The notes under the pieces: model-generated
What the model was told of the DNA's origin: nothing
The model's database searches: none
What the model saw: only the letters and a program-made list of their open reading frames with translations
Shown: piece after piece, positions 13,401 to 28,400 of the stretch
How positions within the stretch are numbered: the first letter of the stretch is position 1
Layout of the letters: each line of letters starts with the position of its first letter
Assembly (NCBI GenBank): GCA_949825065.1
Contig: OX463846.1
Location: 4,855,366 to 4,919,365, forward strand
Origin: Odontocerum albicorne
Lineage: Eukaryota; Arthropoda; Insecta; Trichoptera; Odontoceridae
Reading direction: 5' to 3'
DNA length: 64,000 nt
Program-made: the position numbers and the translations under genes

Positions 13401-16400
13401 CGAACACTGGTGTAGCGTGTGAGAATATTTCTTCCAAATGTTTTTTAAACCTGACTAGGATAGTTTTTATTTCTTGAGAATTCCTGAGTGGAAGATAGTT
13501 GTAGTACCAACTAGTCTATGAAAGCCGCTACAGAAGTAAAAAGAAAAAGTAAACAAAAAATCAGAGAGTGCTTTGTGAGCAAGTGTACGGATGTAAAGGG
13601 AAAAGGGTGTTAGTTGCGAAATAAAGGTTTGGCGCTATCTTGCTATCTGTGGCTCTCTCCTGTTTGCGTATCAGGCAGTAAGTACATTTAATAAGGAGGG
13701 AAGGAAACTTTTTAAAATGTGTGCACGCATTTGCGTATATTATTAATGTATAATTTTTAATTTACAGTAAATCCCCGTTAAGTCGTAAGCCACGGGATCA
13801 AATTTAAAAAACCTAATGCGACTTACAAATTACGAACACACAATTTTTCAAAGTCAACGTTACAATGAAATTTTAAGAAAATATTTCAATTATTTAATTT
13901 TAACATTTTCGATTTTTAAGCAATAGAAAAAAAGATACATGTACATACTCAATTGTGAGTAGTAAATTAATGGCTGTATATAGTAAATTAATGGCTGTAC
14001 GCAGGTATCAAAGGTATACGGAAAGACCAAAGCTAAACCTGGCAATTAAGCTATAAAAGCTAAACATTAGTTAGGTAAGCAGGAGAATCGTGGTTGACTA
14101 GTGGGCGAAGCTAGTCATAGATGTTTAATTTATTTAACAAGGTCAACACAAATGTTTAAAGTAGTGGATTTTTGCCATCGGAAGGAATTCGAATTTTTTT
14201 TTTATTAATTACAAGAACGTGTTATTTCTTTCAAGTACCAAAATGCTTACAAGTTAGCAGATAATATTACTTATGAGTACAGAGAGATTACCAAGAAATC
14301 CACTTGAGACTAAACATTGTCGAAAAAATGATGAATTGTCAGTATACGAATTAACGGGATTTTACTGTATTCTGTTTTTATTGGTTTCATCCAATTAATT
14401 TTGTCTATTTTTCTTAGCCAAGGCGTAGATCAACAAATAGGAGAAAGAAAATGGTATTTAAATTAGGATTACTCAGATGTATTAAAGGTGTGAAGCTTAG
14501 TACACGAAAGAGCATGGTTTTAGGTTTTCATGAAAAATCACCTACAAATGTATAATATTAGCTTCCACAATTATTTATATATTTTTTTCCAATATTATGA
14601 AAGGTTTTTTTTAAGACAGTGAAATATCCTTTATATATATTTTTTCAGAAAACATTAAGATATTAATTATTTCTTAGATTATTGATAAATAAATATTTAT
14701 TTATATTTACGAAATTCCATTAATACTTCTGTTGCCTATGTTCATTTTTATTGAAGGTTTATTAAATTAGACAAATTTTATTAGGTATGTCATAATTTAT
14801 TTGCATATCATATCACCGTATGTTTTAGTGGCTTGGCAATACAGTAGTCCTCCCTTGTCCTCGGGTCCCCAGGTTTTCTCCTATATATATTGGGTGTTAA
14901 CATAAGTTGTGTCCGTTTTTTTCCAATTTAAAAATGAGCACCGAAAGTAAAACAAAATGGTAAATGTTATACGTCATTCGAAAGAAAATTTTCTGCTCTA
15001 CAAGATATTGTGTTTGCTTTTACGTTATATATATTATTTTATTTGATTACAAGCCTTCAAAATGGAATGGCAAATAGATGAAAGTGAGCATTTTCGACAC
15101 TTCCTTCTGTTCACGTTCAATCGAGAGAATAAAGCTGCCAAAGCTGCTCGTGATATTTGTGAAGTATACGGTGAAGATGCTATGAATGTAAGGACAGCTA
15201 GTCGATGGTTTTTGCGTTTCAAAGACGGTAATTTTGACCTGAATGATATGGAGCGTTCCGGACGACCAGTGGACTTCGATGAAGACCACTTAAACCATAT
15301 TATCACCATTTTCAAACCATTTCTCATCACCATAATGATGCGGTAAAGAAACCTTTGCTTGTGGCCATGCGTAGCTCGATGACGCGCGAGCAAACCAGCA
15401 GAAATTATCGAACGTTGATTTTTGTTGTTTTCACTCAAAACACGTGGAACTCAAGCGCCAAACTTTTGGTCTTTTCCCATTGATTTAAGAATGCGGTATA
15501 CAGTCATGTGACTACAATTCATCTGCTCAGCCAATTCTACGGTAGTTTAAAGGGATCTTCATGAATAATATAGTTTTAGCAGTCCTCATCGAAGTCCACT
15601 GGTCGTCAGAAACGCTCTATGTCTTTCAGGTCGAAATTACCGACTTTGAAACGCAAAAACCATCGACAAGCTGTCCTTTAATTCGTAGCAACTTCACCGT
15701 ACACTTCGCAAATATCACGAGCAGCTTTCACAGCTTTATTCCCTCGATTGAACGCGAACAGAAGGAAGTGTCGAAAATGCTCACTTTCATCTACTTGCCA
15801 TTCCATTTTGAAGGCTTGTAATCAAATAAAATAATATATGTAACGTAAAAGCAAACACAATATCTTGCAGAGCAGAAAATTTTATTTCGAATGACGTATA
15901 ATATTTACCATTTGGTTCTACTTTTGGTGCTCCTTTTTTAAATTGGAAAAAAACGGACACAACTTGTGTTAACACCTAATACATATCTGTGATAAAATTT
16001 AATTTATAAATTAGATACAATAAGTGTTTTCACCCTTTTTGTGTTGATGTGTTAGATGAATTGAGGTCTATAATGTAGTGTTAGATTGCAATTGAGCTGC
16101 TGATGATACATTTAATTTTTCCATTTAATGTTTTCGTACCAAATTTGACGAAACTGTCGAAAAAGGAACCCTGAATGTGGGGGACTACTGTACCTTTAGG
16201 CTTTACTGCATACTAAATTCTTTTTTAACATTTTATAAATATTCAAATGAATTATTCACATAAAAAATATATATCAATTGGAATAATAAATAAAAAATCT
16301 TTTATAGACACTCTTTGAATATAAACATTTATTGACAAATTAACAAAATTGTCTTCTTCATGTTTTTTTTTGATATTTCTCTTTTCTGTAATTTATTTTA

Positions 16401-19400
16401 AGTGTTATAAATATTTTAGAAATATCTAAAATCTTTTTCATACCTATTCTGTTGATTTTGATTTTAACCTTAAAATGATATGTAAAAGTATACATATGTC
16501 TAAATTTTCTCAATTAATGCACCAAACAAAACACTGTTTTGTATAAAACACATTTTGGCAATGCAATACACATTTTGGTTAAAAAATCAAATGGTCTGTT
16601 TCGCTCTCATTATCAAATGCACATACAGGTATCCCTTGTTATACATTATCCCACTTTATTGCTGTTTCGCTATAACGCAATTTAAATAAAATTAAAAAGA
16701 ATAAAGTTCACCTGAATTTTTCCCATTGAAAAGTATTAGCTAATTAATTAACTATGTAATTCTTTAAAGTTAATTTATTGTGTACAGTGATTGATACGGT
16801 TGTCTGCCGATCCGGAGGTTGCGGGTTCGATCCCCGCTGGAATCCAGATTTTTTTAAATGGAATTTGAGTCTGGTTTTCACTTAGGGCCCATTAAAACAT
16901 CTTTCTAGTTGGTTGGAAGAGATTGCCACATGGCAATAAACTCGCCAGGTGAAATAAAAAAAATAAAAAATGATGTACATCCCATATTGAGTGAACCTGT
17001 ATTGATGTTAATAAAATGCACATATATACATACCATGCTTTATATCCATAAAACCTTTTCTGCATTACATTTGTACAGTTCCTTCGGTTTCTATTACTCC
17101 TTACCATTCCTTTTTTTTTTCAAAACAATTAATGTCTCGGTTCTTCTCTACCACAACTCCCACACATGTACTAATTTTGGTCTTAAACTTATTATATTTA
17201 TTTTCATTCTTTTGTGTACACGGTTAAACATGGTACATCTGGCGGGTTTATATTTATTTTCATTCTTTTGTGTACACGGTTAAACATGGTACATCTGGCG
17301 GGTTTATTTTGATACAGTGATTTATTCCAATTAACCAGCTCAAATCCATGACAGATTTTAGAAAAAAAAAAGAAAAATGTTTGTTTAAATTTAAGTTAAA
17401 AAAAAACAAACAAATGACTAATCTCAATCAATAATGGTAGAACTGGAGGGAAATAATTAATTCAACGATAAGGAAGGGAAACAAGCAAAATTAGGATAAA
17501 AGGATATTTAGAGTAATGTAATATTTTTTCATTTCTCTCTCAAATGTGAATAAAGATGGTGTGTATCTTATAAATCTTGGATGTCGTCCAACAGTATAAT
17601 CATATTTAACTGTATTATTTGCTTTCAAATTCATTTGAATCATTCAACTCTGCAGAAGACAAATCAATTGTAATAATACACTACTAATGTGGTATTCCAA
17701 CCTAACCTAACACACGGTATTCCTACCTTTTTTCGAACCTAACTTAACCTAACACACGAGAGTGCTCTTTTTCATCTTATGTGTATCTATGGAACATAAA
17801 ATTTTTTTTAAATAAAAATATTATTGATAAAATTTAGCCTATAACAACTGTATAAAATTCCCACTCTGTTCATACTCATACACATCTTCTTCTCCCTGGC
17901 TCCATCCCAACTCACTGTCTGCGAAGACTGTTGGGGTCAGCTCTCCTCGTCCTCAGGTTGTATGCTCTACTGTCCTGGACTACATCCCCCAGGCCGTGCC
18001 TCTGCATCAGGTTATCTTTTTGCACCACCAATGAATTCTTTGGTCTTCCTCTGGTTGTTATTCGAGGAAGATCCATGGAGATTGCCTGGTTCACAATGTG
18101 ATCGGGTGCTCTGCGTCCAACATGCCCATACCATCTCAATCGTCTCTCCTCCATCTTACTGTTGATGTCTGTAACACCTAGGCTTCTACGAATGCGTGAG
18201 CTTTTTATTTTGTCTCTTAGGGACACACCAGCTGACCATCTTAGCATGCGCATTTCAGCAGTTTCTAGTTGCCTAGAGTAAGAGCTATACATCATCCAGC
18301 ATTCGGAGCCATAGAGGAGTGTGGGTCTGACAATCGTTTGGTATACTTTTCCTTTTAACTTTACTTGCATTTTCGGATCACATAGAACTCTCGTCATTGA
18401 TCTAAACTTCATCCATCCCACACTAATTCTATGTGTTACATTTGCTGCACATCCTCCATCGCTATGGATGAGTGACCCAAGATACTTAAAGGAGTCACTC
18501 ATACACATATATTTAATTTATTTTAAAATTGTTTTATCGAGTTATATTTTTCTACACCTTACATAAACATATGTGAATTGCATTATTTTTGCTTTTGTAA
18601 ATAAAATTGAATGTAAATCATTATTATTTTCATTATATATAAGCAGCATAAATACTGTTAATATCTATATCAAGTTTAACTGCCATATGTTAATAAAGAA
18701 AAGCAAATAAATATAATTAAGAAAATAATCAAAGGAAACAAAACACCACTAAAACAGCACTTCTGGACTTGTGTGTAGGAACTTGTCCAGATGGATTTTA
18801 AATTGATTCAATGTCACAGCACTTTCTACACTATAAGGCAGTTTGTTCCAAGATTCCACTACTCGGTTAGCAAAATAATGTTTCCTTAGATTATGGTGAA
18901 TAGTATTATGTCGCAGTTATTTACTATTAAGAAATATACTTTTTTGGATGGGATATACGAGGCGTATCCACAAAGTAAGTGTACTGAGGCTCTCACGACC
19001 GGATGGATGTAATTTTCGACATGTTGGCTACATTTCCGTGTAGCCTGACCCTTCCCCTCCGCAGCGAGACCGGTTTGAGGTCAGTACGTTGAGAAGTGTC
19101 GACGCGACAACACGTTTAGTGAAAAATGTCAACCCAATCTCCCGCCAAGTGCGAAATTTTGTAAAAAGGCAAGAGTTTTTGAGGCGCTGCAAACTCCATG
19201 GAGATGAATTTCTCCGCTCCATCGTTACTGGAGATGAAACTTGGGTTGCACACTACACGCGTGAAAGCAAAAGGTAGTCTCAACAGTGGCGTCACACCTC
19301 TTCACCCTCCGCCAAAAAGTTCAAAACCACAATTTCAGCCAAGAAAATCATGGCATCCGTGTTTTGGGACTGTCAAGGCATAATTTTAATTGAATATATG

Positions 19401-22400
19401 CCTCAAGGGGACACCATCAACTCTGCAAGATACTGTGAGACCCTAAAAAAATTGCGGAGGGCGATTCAGAACAAGAGGAGAGGCATGCTGACAAAGGGAG
19501 TCTGCCTGCTGCATGACAATGCCAGACCACACACGGCCAACGCCACGAAGGAACTGCTCGCCTCGTTTAAATGGGATGTCCTGAACCATCCCGTGCATTC
19601 CCATGACCTAGCACATTCAGATTATTATCTCTTTACCTCCTTGAAGCTGTACATGGGTGGAAAAAGGTTTTCAACCGACGAGGAGCTAAAGGAGGAGGTA
19701 GAGAAGTGGATGGAGGGGTTGGCGGGAAACTACTTCGAGGAAGGCATCAAAAAGCTGATACCCCGCTTCACCACCTGCATTGAGAGGAATGGCGACTATG
19801 TCGAAAAATAGCTTACATATGTACTACGGTAACCACGTAATTTTTTTGTTTAAATAAAAAAAATTGTAGCCTACAAAAATTCAGTACACTTACTTTATGG
19901 ATATGCCTCGTATTTGTATGTAAACATCGAGAATAAAATACTAGTTTTTTCTAGATTAAAAAGATAAACTCAAAAATATGGTTTCATGCTTGAATTTATG
20001 GAAAAAATATCTTATAAACTTTACATACTCAAATTACATTTTTTATAATCTTCAAAGTGTATTGAGGGAAATCGCAAATATTGGGTGTTAACATAAGTTG
20101 TGTCCGTTTTTTTCCAAATGAAGAGAACAAGAGGACACAAGAAAAAAAATGACAACAAATTAGTCAATAATGTATTCTCCTTCATTATTTACAACTTCTT
20201 GCCAACGTTCTACAAGTTTTTCAATGACTGCGATAAAAACCATCCGGTCTTGACTCAAGGAATTCGTCCAACCATGTCCGCAATTCAACGTCATTATTGA
20301 AGAAAAAACCATCGACGAGCTGTCCTTTCATTCATAGCATCTTCACCGTACACTTCGCAAATATCGCGAGCAGCTTTGGCAGCTTTATTCCCTCGATTGA
20401 ACGTGAACAGAAGGAGGTGTCGAAAATGCTCACTTTCGTCTACTTGACATTCCATTTTGAAGGCTTGTAATCAAATAAAATAATATATGTAACGTAAAAG
20501 CAATCACAATATCTTGTACAGCAGAATTTTTTTTTCGAATGACGTATAACTTTTACCATTTTGTTTTACTTTTGATGCTCATTTTTAAATTTGGAAAAAA
20601 ACGGACACAACTTATGTTAACACCTAATACATTTCTAGATTATTAAAAAAAATAATGATTGTAATTTTATTTCTACAAAAGAAAGAAAATGTTTCATATT
20701 TTGGATATGATCTCTCTTACAGTTACAAAAACTACAATTATTTATGATAAAAAAAACAGGAATATAAAATTAAAAGTTTGAAACATTAAAAGCACATAAA
20801 CAATCTGAACAATCTGACATTAACAATCATCAGAGATTCCTTGACCACTCCTCTAGTGTATCCCGACCATATCCCAGCGGCACAAGGTATCATTCTTCTA
20901 ATTACATTACTTATTGTCTATAAGAGGGTTTTTCAAACTTTTTCTGTCCTTAATATTTAAAGTTTTTTTTCACGACACCCTAAAAAAACTTCAATTATTG
21001 GGATAGGTGAGTCACTATATAATATCTCAAATCTTGGAATCAAACAAGACACAGCTACCCTCATTTCCTGATCTATGTTGAGTTTTGATCAATTTTGTAG
21101 CTACTGTCGAAAATCTAGTTTCATAAGTCGAGGTAAGTGTCACAAATGCAACCAGAATTTGCTTTGCTTCAGCACTAAACAAAGAATATTCATCCTATAC
21201 TGATATCCAAAACTAAACCATTTCTACAAACTGTGGGCCGTAGAGAATTAGCAGTTATTCGTATAATGCTAGTGATCTTGAAACTGTGAAATACTACGTA
21301 GAAAGCGATATCTCAATTAAATGTCACTTCCTGTCATTGTGACCCACACATTGAATTAAGATTCTTCCCAGTGTCATGTCAGGTCCCCCCAACGTTGAAT
21401 ATCACCTGCGAGGAGACATCTTTGTCCCCGGCAGCCCGAAAAAGAATCCCAACGCCTCTTATGGCCAGTCCAATCACGTATATTGCAGAGCCAGAAGATT
21501 TGCCTCCTGCCAACACCTCTTCGGCCTTCTATTTTGCCTTGGATGATCAGGTGGAGTAATTTGTACTTTGCTCCTCTAAGTACATGACCCAAGTAGGACA
21601 CCTTTCGGATTTTAATATTAGTCTGCAAACTCTCTGTCAACTTTGGCTCTTTGAAGAACCCTTGTGTTGCTGACCATATCCGTCCAGGGTATCCGTAGCA
21701 TTCTCCGGTGCATCCACATTTCGAATGCTTCCAGTTCAGAATTAAGATTACCGCAGATTATTCAAATTTTCCAATATTTCGAATATTTCATTTTTTGTTT
21801 TTCTTTTACAGGCAAATAATTTTTACCTCTGCAATTATCCCTTCTTGTTTGACGTGCTGTGCAAGACGACTCTGCTGGAAGTTGACCAGGCCATACAGAT
21901 GCATGCGGCGATGAATCAGGCGGCTACACAGGCTCTCTCGGAACTGTTTTTCCGAGGGAGGCACGGGGTGCAGCAGTTTGTCACGCTCAGTGTCTCACGA
22001 GAGCATATTGTATCAGATACTCTTCGAGAATTAGGCAATTATGGAACCAGTGATTTAAAGAAACCACTTAAGGTAATTTAATTAAAAATCTAATAAAATT
22101 CTAATCTGATTGTTATATATTTTCAATCAAACTTTAAAATCAAAACATGAATGTACCTGCATGATTTAAAATCAAAATATGAATGTACCTGCATGATTTA
22201 AAATCAAAACATGAATGTACCTGCATGATTTAAAATATATTAGATAAATTATTTCTATAAATCATAGACTGATATTTAGTTATTAAATGGCTCCACAAAA
22301 AATAAATATAAATCCCTCTCAATTTATCAAACTAATGTTTTCATTTCCTGAATTTAATTTTTTACAAATAATGTTGTTTTTCTACTGCCCAACCCTGGCT

Positions 22401-25400
22401 TCTTGTTGCTTGCTTGTTTCATTTTGGCTAATTGTGAGCGGTACTTATTGGAGTTACTAGTTTGGTTTGGTGGCAACAGCTCTTAGTGCACGATACCCTT
22501 TCAATCCCACCAGATACACAGCATGACCTTCGGGTGCATTTGAGCTATTCTTATTGTATGCACTGGCTTATCCCGCTGTGACCATGATCTTTTTTTGACT
22601 GACATTGTTGTAAATAATCCACTTTTCATCGCCGCTGATGACTCGTTTGAAAAAAATCTCATTTTTGTTTAAGTTGCAAGTTGCAAGCAGAAAATCAGTC
22701 AAATGTTTTTTTCATTCAATTGAGGTGGCATTCAAGTAACTAGCTTGTTGACCATTAATGTCGCGAAACAATAGTGGCAGTAATTTTTAGTACCCGCCCA
22801 ATCTTATGTGTCATCAAATGGTGGTTGCTGTCAATCATGGTGTGATGACAGGCCATCTGGCGTGAGATGCATATTTTACCTAAAATCTCTGTAACCATTT
22901 TCTGAATTATCTAAATCATCGTCTCCATATATAGCACAATTTTTTTCACAAGTTTTGCGATTTTGTCTTTTCGGAAGTAAAAACAGTATAATATGACGAA
23001 AATGTTATTTATTTTCTGGCATGTTAAAAATTGCACTAAAAATTATAGAGCTCACAAACCACATTTTTTTTTAAATTGACTGAAAATATCATCTTTCAAA
23101 TAACATATTTGCGTCTATGAACTTGATAATGGGTTGAAAATGCGGTGTTATGCTAAGCGGAGAAAACGGGACATAAACAATATGTTACAACCGTATGTTT
23201 TGTTGAAAATTTTCTTATACTAATTTTATTTGTTTATCGACTGTCTTGGTTTAATTTTAGTAGATTCATTCAAAAGTACAACTCCTGTAAAATAAAATCT
23301 CTTTTTCTCTCACTTAATTTTGCCATACTGATTTTTCTCATGGCAGAAGTATTTTTAATATTGAATTGTTTAATAACTGTTAACAGGTTAAATTTTACGG
23401 AGAGGAAGCGGAAGATGCGGGTGGAGTGCGCAAAGAGTTTTTCATGCTTTTGCTCCGTGAGATATTAGATCCGAAATATGGCATGTTCCGTCATTATCCA
23501 GATACTAGAGTTGCGTGGTTTGCCGAAGATTCCTTCGAGGAAGAGGATATGTATCTCCTTATTGGTATGTTATTTTTACATAATGCAATTATCAAATTAT
23601 TCAATTTACATATATTTTTTTTTAATATGTTGATACAAATGACGGGTTAACAAGTGTTATAAAATGGTCTTGAATATGACCAGCAATTAAAGTCTATAAT
23701 ATATTTTTTCTTCTACACAACTTTCAATATATTACACTGATAGATATCAGTGGCGTGGCGTGACTTTTGAGTTGAGGGATGCTGTTGATGTCCAGAAAAC
23801 ACTAACGCTTGTTAAAAGTTATGATATTGAAATAATAATACACTTGTTAAAAGCCTAGGTTTGATGGTGTGAGAGCTTATTTAAATTTAAATGGTTAACT
23901 TTCATACCTGAAATATAAGAAAGATGAAATCAAAAAAGATGAATTTTTAATAACAACGAATGAATACTTATGAACATTTTTTGAACACTAATTTTGGGTA
24001 GGGTATAGGCTAATCAAATGTTATGTCTTTTCTGGAGCTGTTTTTTCAACAGCAGTTTTACTCGACTGCCTCTGAATTATCAGGTTACTTCAGTTTAGCT
24101 ATGAATTCACATTTTTTTTGCATTAACAAAATATTTGTTTTGGTCCACAGTTAGAAACCAAACTATGATGGTATGTATGTTAATTTTAAACAATTAAGCT
24201 GACAAATCAATTTATTACTGATATGTATTAGTAAATTAGGCATAATATAATTAAGTATAAGGGTAGTTTGAAAAGTTTGGTAAAAGAGCAAGTAAAATAT
24301 TTTTTTTTGGAAAAAACTTTTTTATTTTTCAACATTCTCTTTTGAGGGCAACATACTTGGTCCAGCGATTTTCCAATTTTTCATCTCATCAATAAAATAA
24401 ATTTTGTCAAAATTCTGCAAAATAGTCATTTACTGCGGTAATGACATCCTATTCAACGAAAATTTCTTCCAATTTTTGAATTTCTGGAACAGGAAGAAGT
24501 TATGTGGGGCCAAGTCCGGGGAGTATGGTGGATGAGGAACCAATTCGAAGCTCGATTTGTGCAATTTTGCCATTGCGGCGGTCAATTTGTGGGACGTCGT
24601 GTTCTGGCGGAAGAGCACTTTTTTGCTGGTTGTTTTTGATCTTGGCCGTTTTCCTTCAATTCATCTTTAAAAAGGTCCAATAATGCCACATGCTGATGAG
24701 AACAGCTCTCGTTTTTGTCTTGCACTTTTTCAAGTAGTCAATCAATCATATGATCCACAGTCATGAATCAATGCAAAAATCTCGCGCACATGCACTCGGT
24801 GGTCTTCTATTGATTTTTACAATGATTTGCTTCATGTTGTATGCAATTGGGCATCCAGAGCGTAATTTATCTTCGATGCATATACAACCATGTTTAAACT
24901 CATTTATCCAGAAATAAACAGTCTTCAACTCTGGTGCAAAGTCCCCGTGAATTTCATCCAACTCGGTTTTGATTTGCACGGTGGTTAACTTCTTCAAATA
25001 AAAATTCTTTATGATGCCACGGAACTAGTTTTTTTCCATGGTAAATCTTCTTCTTCTTAGACTTTCTATAGACTCAAGAGTCTGTTACTGCAGGATTGTC
25101 CTCCTGTGATGCTGAGCTCCAGCTATCTCTCCATCGTTTCGGGGGTCTCCCTGGTGGACGCCGTCCATCCGGCACCCCATGCATGGTAAATGTTAAAGTG
25201 ATTGATTTAGATGACCATCAAACGTTAAAGAATCTAGTTAAAATTTTGACAAAGGTCACGTGAGAAATGATACGTTCCAGCAGTTACTTTATGAATTGTG
25301 GCGCTATCTCATGGAAATTTACCAAACTTTTCGAACTATCCTTTTATTCCTAATTAGGAAGTCCTCTTCATTAAATGTTTCTATTTAATTCAGAATTACA

Positions 25401-28400
25401 CACAAACCAAGAAGTGTTGTTTTAGTGCTGTCCTCTTTAATTTGTTTTTTCTTTTAGTGATTTTTTATTTTTCCCTCACTTTTTTCTTCAATGAACTTAC
25501 AATAGTTAAACTTGTTGATTTATATATGAACAGCATTCATGCTGCCTGCCTGTAATAATAATATAGTTAATGAAGTTTGTAAACTGTTTTCAGGTGTTAT
25601 ATGCGGCCTGGCAATATACAACTTTACTATAATTAACGTCCCTTTTCCGTTGGCTCTGTACAAGAAGCTGCTCAAAACCCAAGTCACTCTGGAGGATCTG
25701 GCAGACCTTTGTCCGGTGTTAGCCAATTCGCTCAAAAGTCTTTTAGAATACGATGGAAATGATGTTGAAGATGTATGTATTTAATTTTTTACAGTGATAC
25801 AATCGTAATAGAATTTATTCTTTATGTCAGTACACTCCAACAGATTTTTTTTCTGAGTACCAAAGAAAGAAGCTATGAAGAAAAATTTGGATTTCTGTTT
25901 GAATGTCTCAGACAAGGGTACGAGCGCTAATTATATGGTAGATGATATGCTCGTAATCAGATACATTATTGAAGTTGTAGTTATGTGGGGATGCCACTCC
26001 ACATTTTGAAAGTGGCCGATTCTCCATTCGATTTTAGAATCTTTTTTTATTTTATTTTTCATTGTTTTGTGTACATGGTTAAGCACTTTACATCTGGCGG
26101 GATTATTGCTATACCAACCAGCTCATCTTTGACACCTTAAACTGTTCCACTTTAAATTAAATTTTGAGTAAAAAAACCAAACAAATGACTAATATTGGGT
26201 GTTAACATAAGTTGTGTCCGTTTTTTTCCAATTTAAAAATGAGCACCAAAAGTAAAACAAAATGGTAAAGGTTATACATCATTCGAAAGAAAATTTTCTG
26301 CTCTACTTATAGAGTAATATATGTAATTAATATATGTAACGTAATAAATAATATATGTAACGTAAAAGCAAACGCAATATCTTAATATTGCGTTTGCTTT
26401 TACGTTACATATATTATTTTATTTGATTACAAGCCTTCAAAATGGAATAGCAAGTAGACGAAAGTGAGCATTTTCGACACCTCCTTCTGTTCGCGTTCAA
26501 TCGAAGGAATAAAGCTGCCAAAGCTGCTCCTGATGTTTGTGAAGTGTACGGTGAAGATGCTATGAATGAAAGGACAGCTCGTCGATGGTTTTTGCGTTTC
26601 AAAGACGGTAATTTTGACCTGAAAGACATGGAGCGTTCCGGATGACCAGTGGACTTCGATGAAGACCATTTTGAAGGCTTGTAATCAAATAAAATAATAT
26701 ATGTAACGTAAAAGCAAACACAATTTCTTGTAAAGCAGAAAATTTTCTTTCGAATGACGTATAACATTTACTATTTTGTTTTACTTTTGGTGCTCATTTT
26801 TACATTGGAACAAAACGGACACAACTTATGTTAACACCCAATATATATCAATAATGATAGAACTAGAGGAAAGGAATTCGTTTTAGAATAAGGAAGGAAA
26901 TCAAAGGAAAATATTATGAATGTATATTCTGTAACCTTTTTTCAATTCTCTCTCTTAAACGTAAATAAGGATGGTGCATATCTGATAAAGCTTGAAGTTC
27001 GTTCCACAGTCACGTCACGTTAACTGCAAATGAAAACGTGTAAAAAGTGGTGTGATTTATTGGCATGCTAAGGCTCATAGTTTTATCACAGAGAATTTCC
27101 GTGTTCTGAAAATTTATGGTGGAGGATTGGGATTGTAAAGCAAAATAATGTTGACAGAATGTTGAGAGAAGTTGCTTAGCTATCCGATTCTCAGAATACA
27201 TTGTGCTAGTTTTCTAGATGGTTCCGTTAGTTCTTCATCCCGTCAACGTTAGTCCACCACCAAACAGTTTAGCGCTGCTACCATTGCAATGTGGCATTTC
27301 GTTATGAGGTCCTCATTGATTGTGAATGTAATAAAAATATAAATTTTAGCCTGTGCTCTACAATAATGTAATATTTGAAATGTTGTACGCAATTTTCGGA
27401 AGGTGTCTAGCAGTCATGAGAAACCTTTATAATAGGTAAAGCGGAAAGTAATGACAATTTTCATTAGGCGTCACGTTGAAACCAGTTTGCCACCAGTTAC
27501 CGTTGGGTTAATACGTCGTGGTTGGTATCGTTTTGAAGCTCGATTAATATCCTTTCTGTTTTGATGTTTTTTTTTGGTTTTGGTAAAGTACAAAACTGCA
27601 AAAGCCAGAGATTGAAGAGACAAATTTGCGGTATTTTATGCTGTTTTTATTCGATAAAGGATTGAAGTCAAAATAAGCTACCCAGACCATCTGCGATATT
27701 TATAGAGACATCTTGAATTCTCGGAAGTGCCAAAGATGGTTTCAAAAAATTGAAAGTTATGAAAGGGAATCGAAGGACAAACCAAAAATAGGAAGACCTC
27801 TTAAAATCCATGATGACACTTTAAATTCATTAGTGAGGTCCGATCCGCGTAAAACCATCAAGGAATTGTCACAAGATATCGGTTGTCCATGAACAACAGT
27901 GAAGAACTATTTGAAAAGGCTCGGAAAACAAAATAGACAAGGAAATTGGGAGCCGCACGAACTTTCTTCAACGGCCATGGAACAATGAATAACAATCTGT
28001 TCATCTTCACTCTTCAGATATGAAACTGATCCATTTCTTAGAAAATTTATTACTGGGGATGAGAAGTGGGTCCTTTACACCAATCCGAGGAGAAAAAAAA
28101 ACAAAAAACATTGGTTTTCGACAAATCAGGTAGCTGTGTCTACCCCTCAGCCGATATTGACTCTTGGATATTTTGGAAGTTGGATATTTTGGAAGTTATT
28201 CATTATAAATTACTAAAATCTGGTCAGACTGTTACAGCAGATGTGTATTGTGCCCAAATCGAAAGATTAAAGGCAGAACTGCTTAAAAAATGAGCAGTTT
28301 TAGTAAAGAATCAGAGAAGAATTCTACAACATGATAATGTAAGACCACACGCAGCAAGGATTACGCAGGACAAAATAAGAGAGCTAGATTTAGAAGTTCT

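Noticed and set aside
16620..16700. GTATCCCTTGTTATACATTA.. as another Tigger-type end
   Set aside because: Only one end is seen; no inverse partner within a kilobase or so.
16909..17283. 124-codon + frame as a membrane protein
   Set aside because: It starts inside a SINE and ends in the tandem duplication of repeat E; the hydrophobic look comes from T-rich DNA.
17690..17760. AACCTAACCTAACAC motifs as telomeric repeats
   Set aside because: The insect telomere unit TTAGG would give CCTAA in 5-base register; here the spacing is six and irregular, and only a few units occur.
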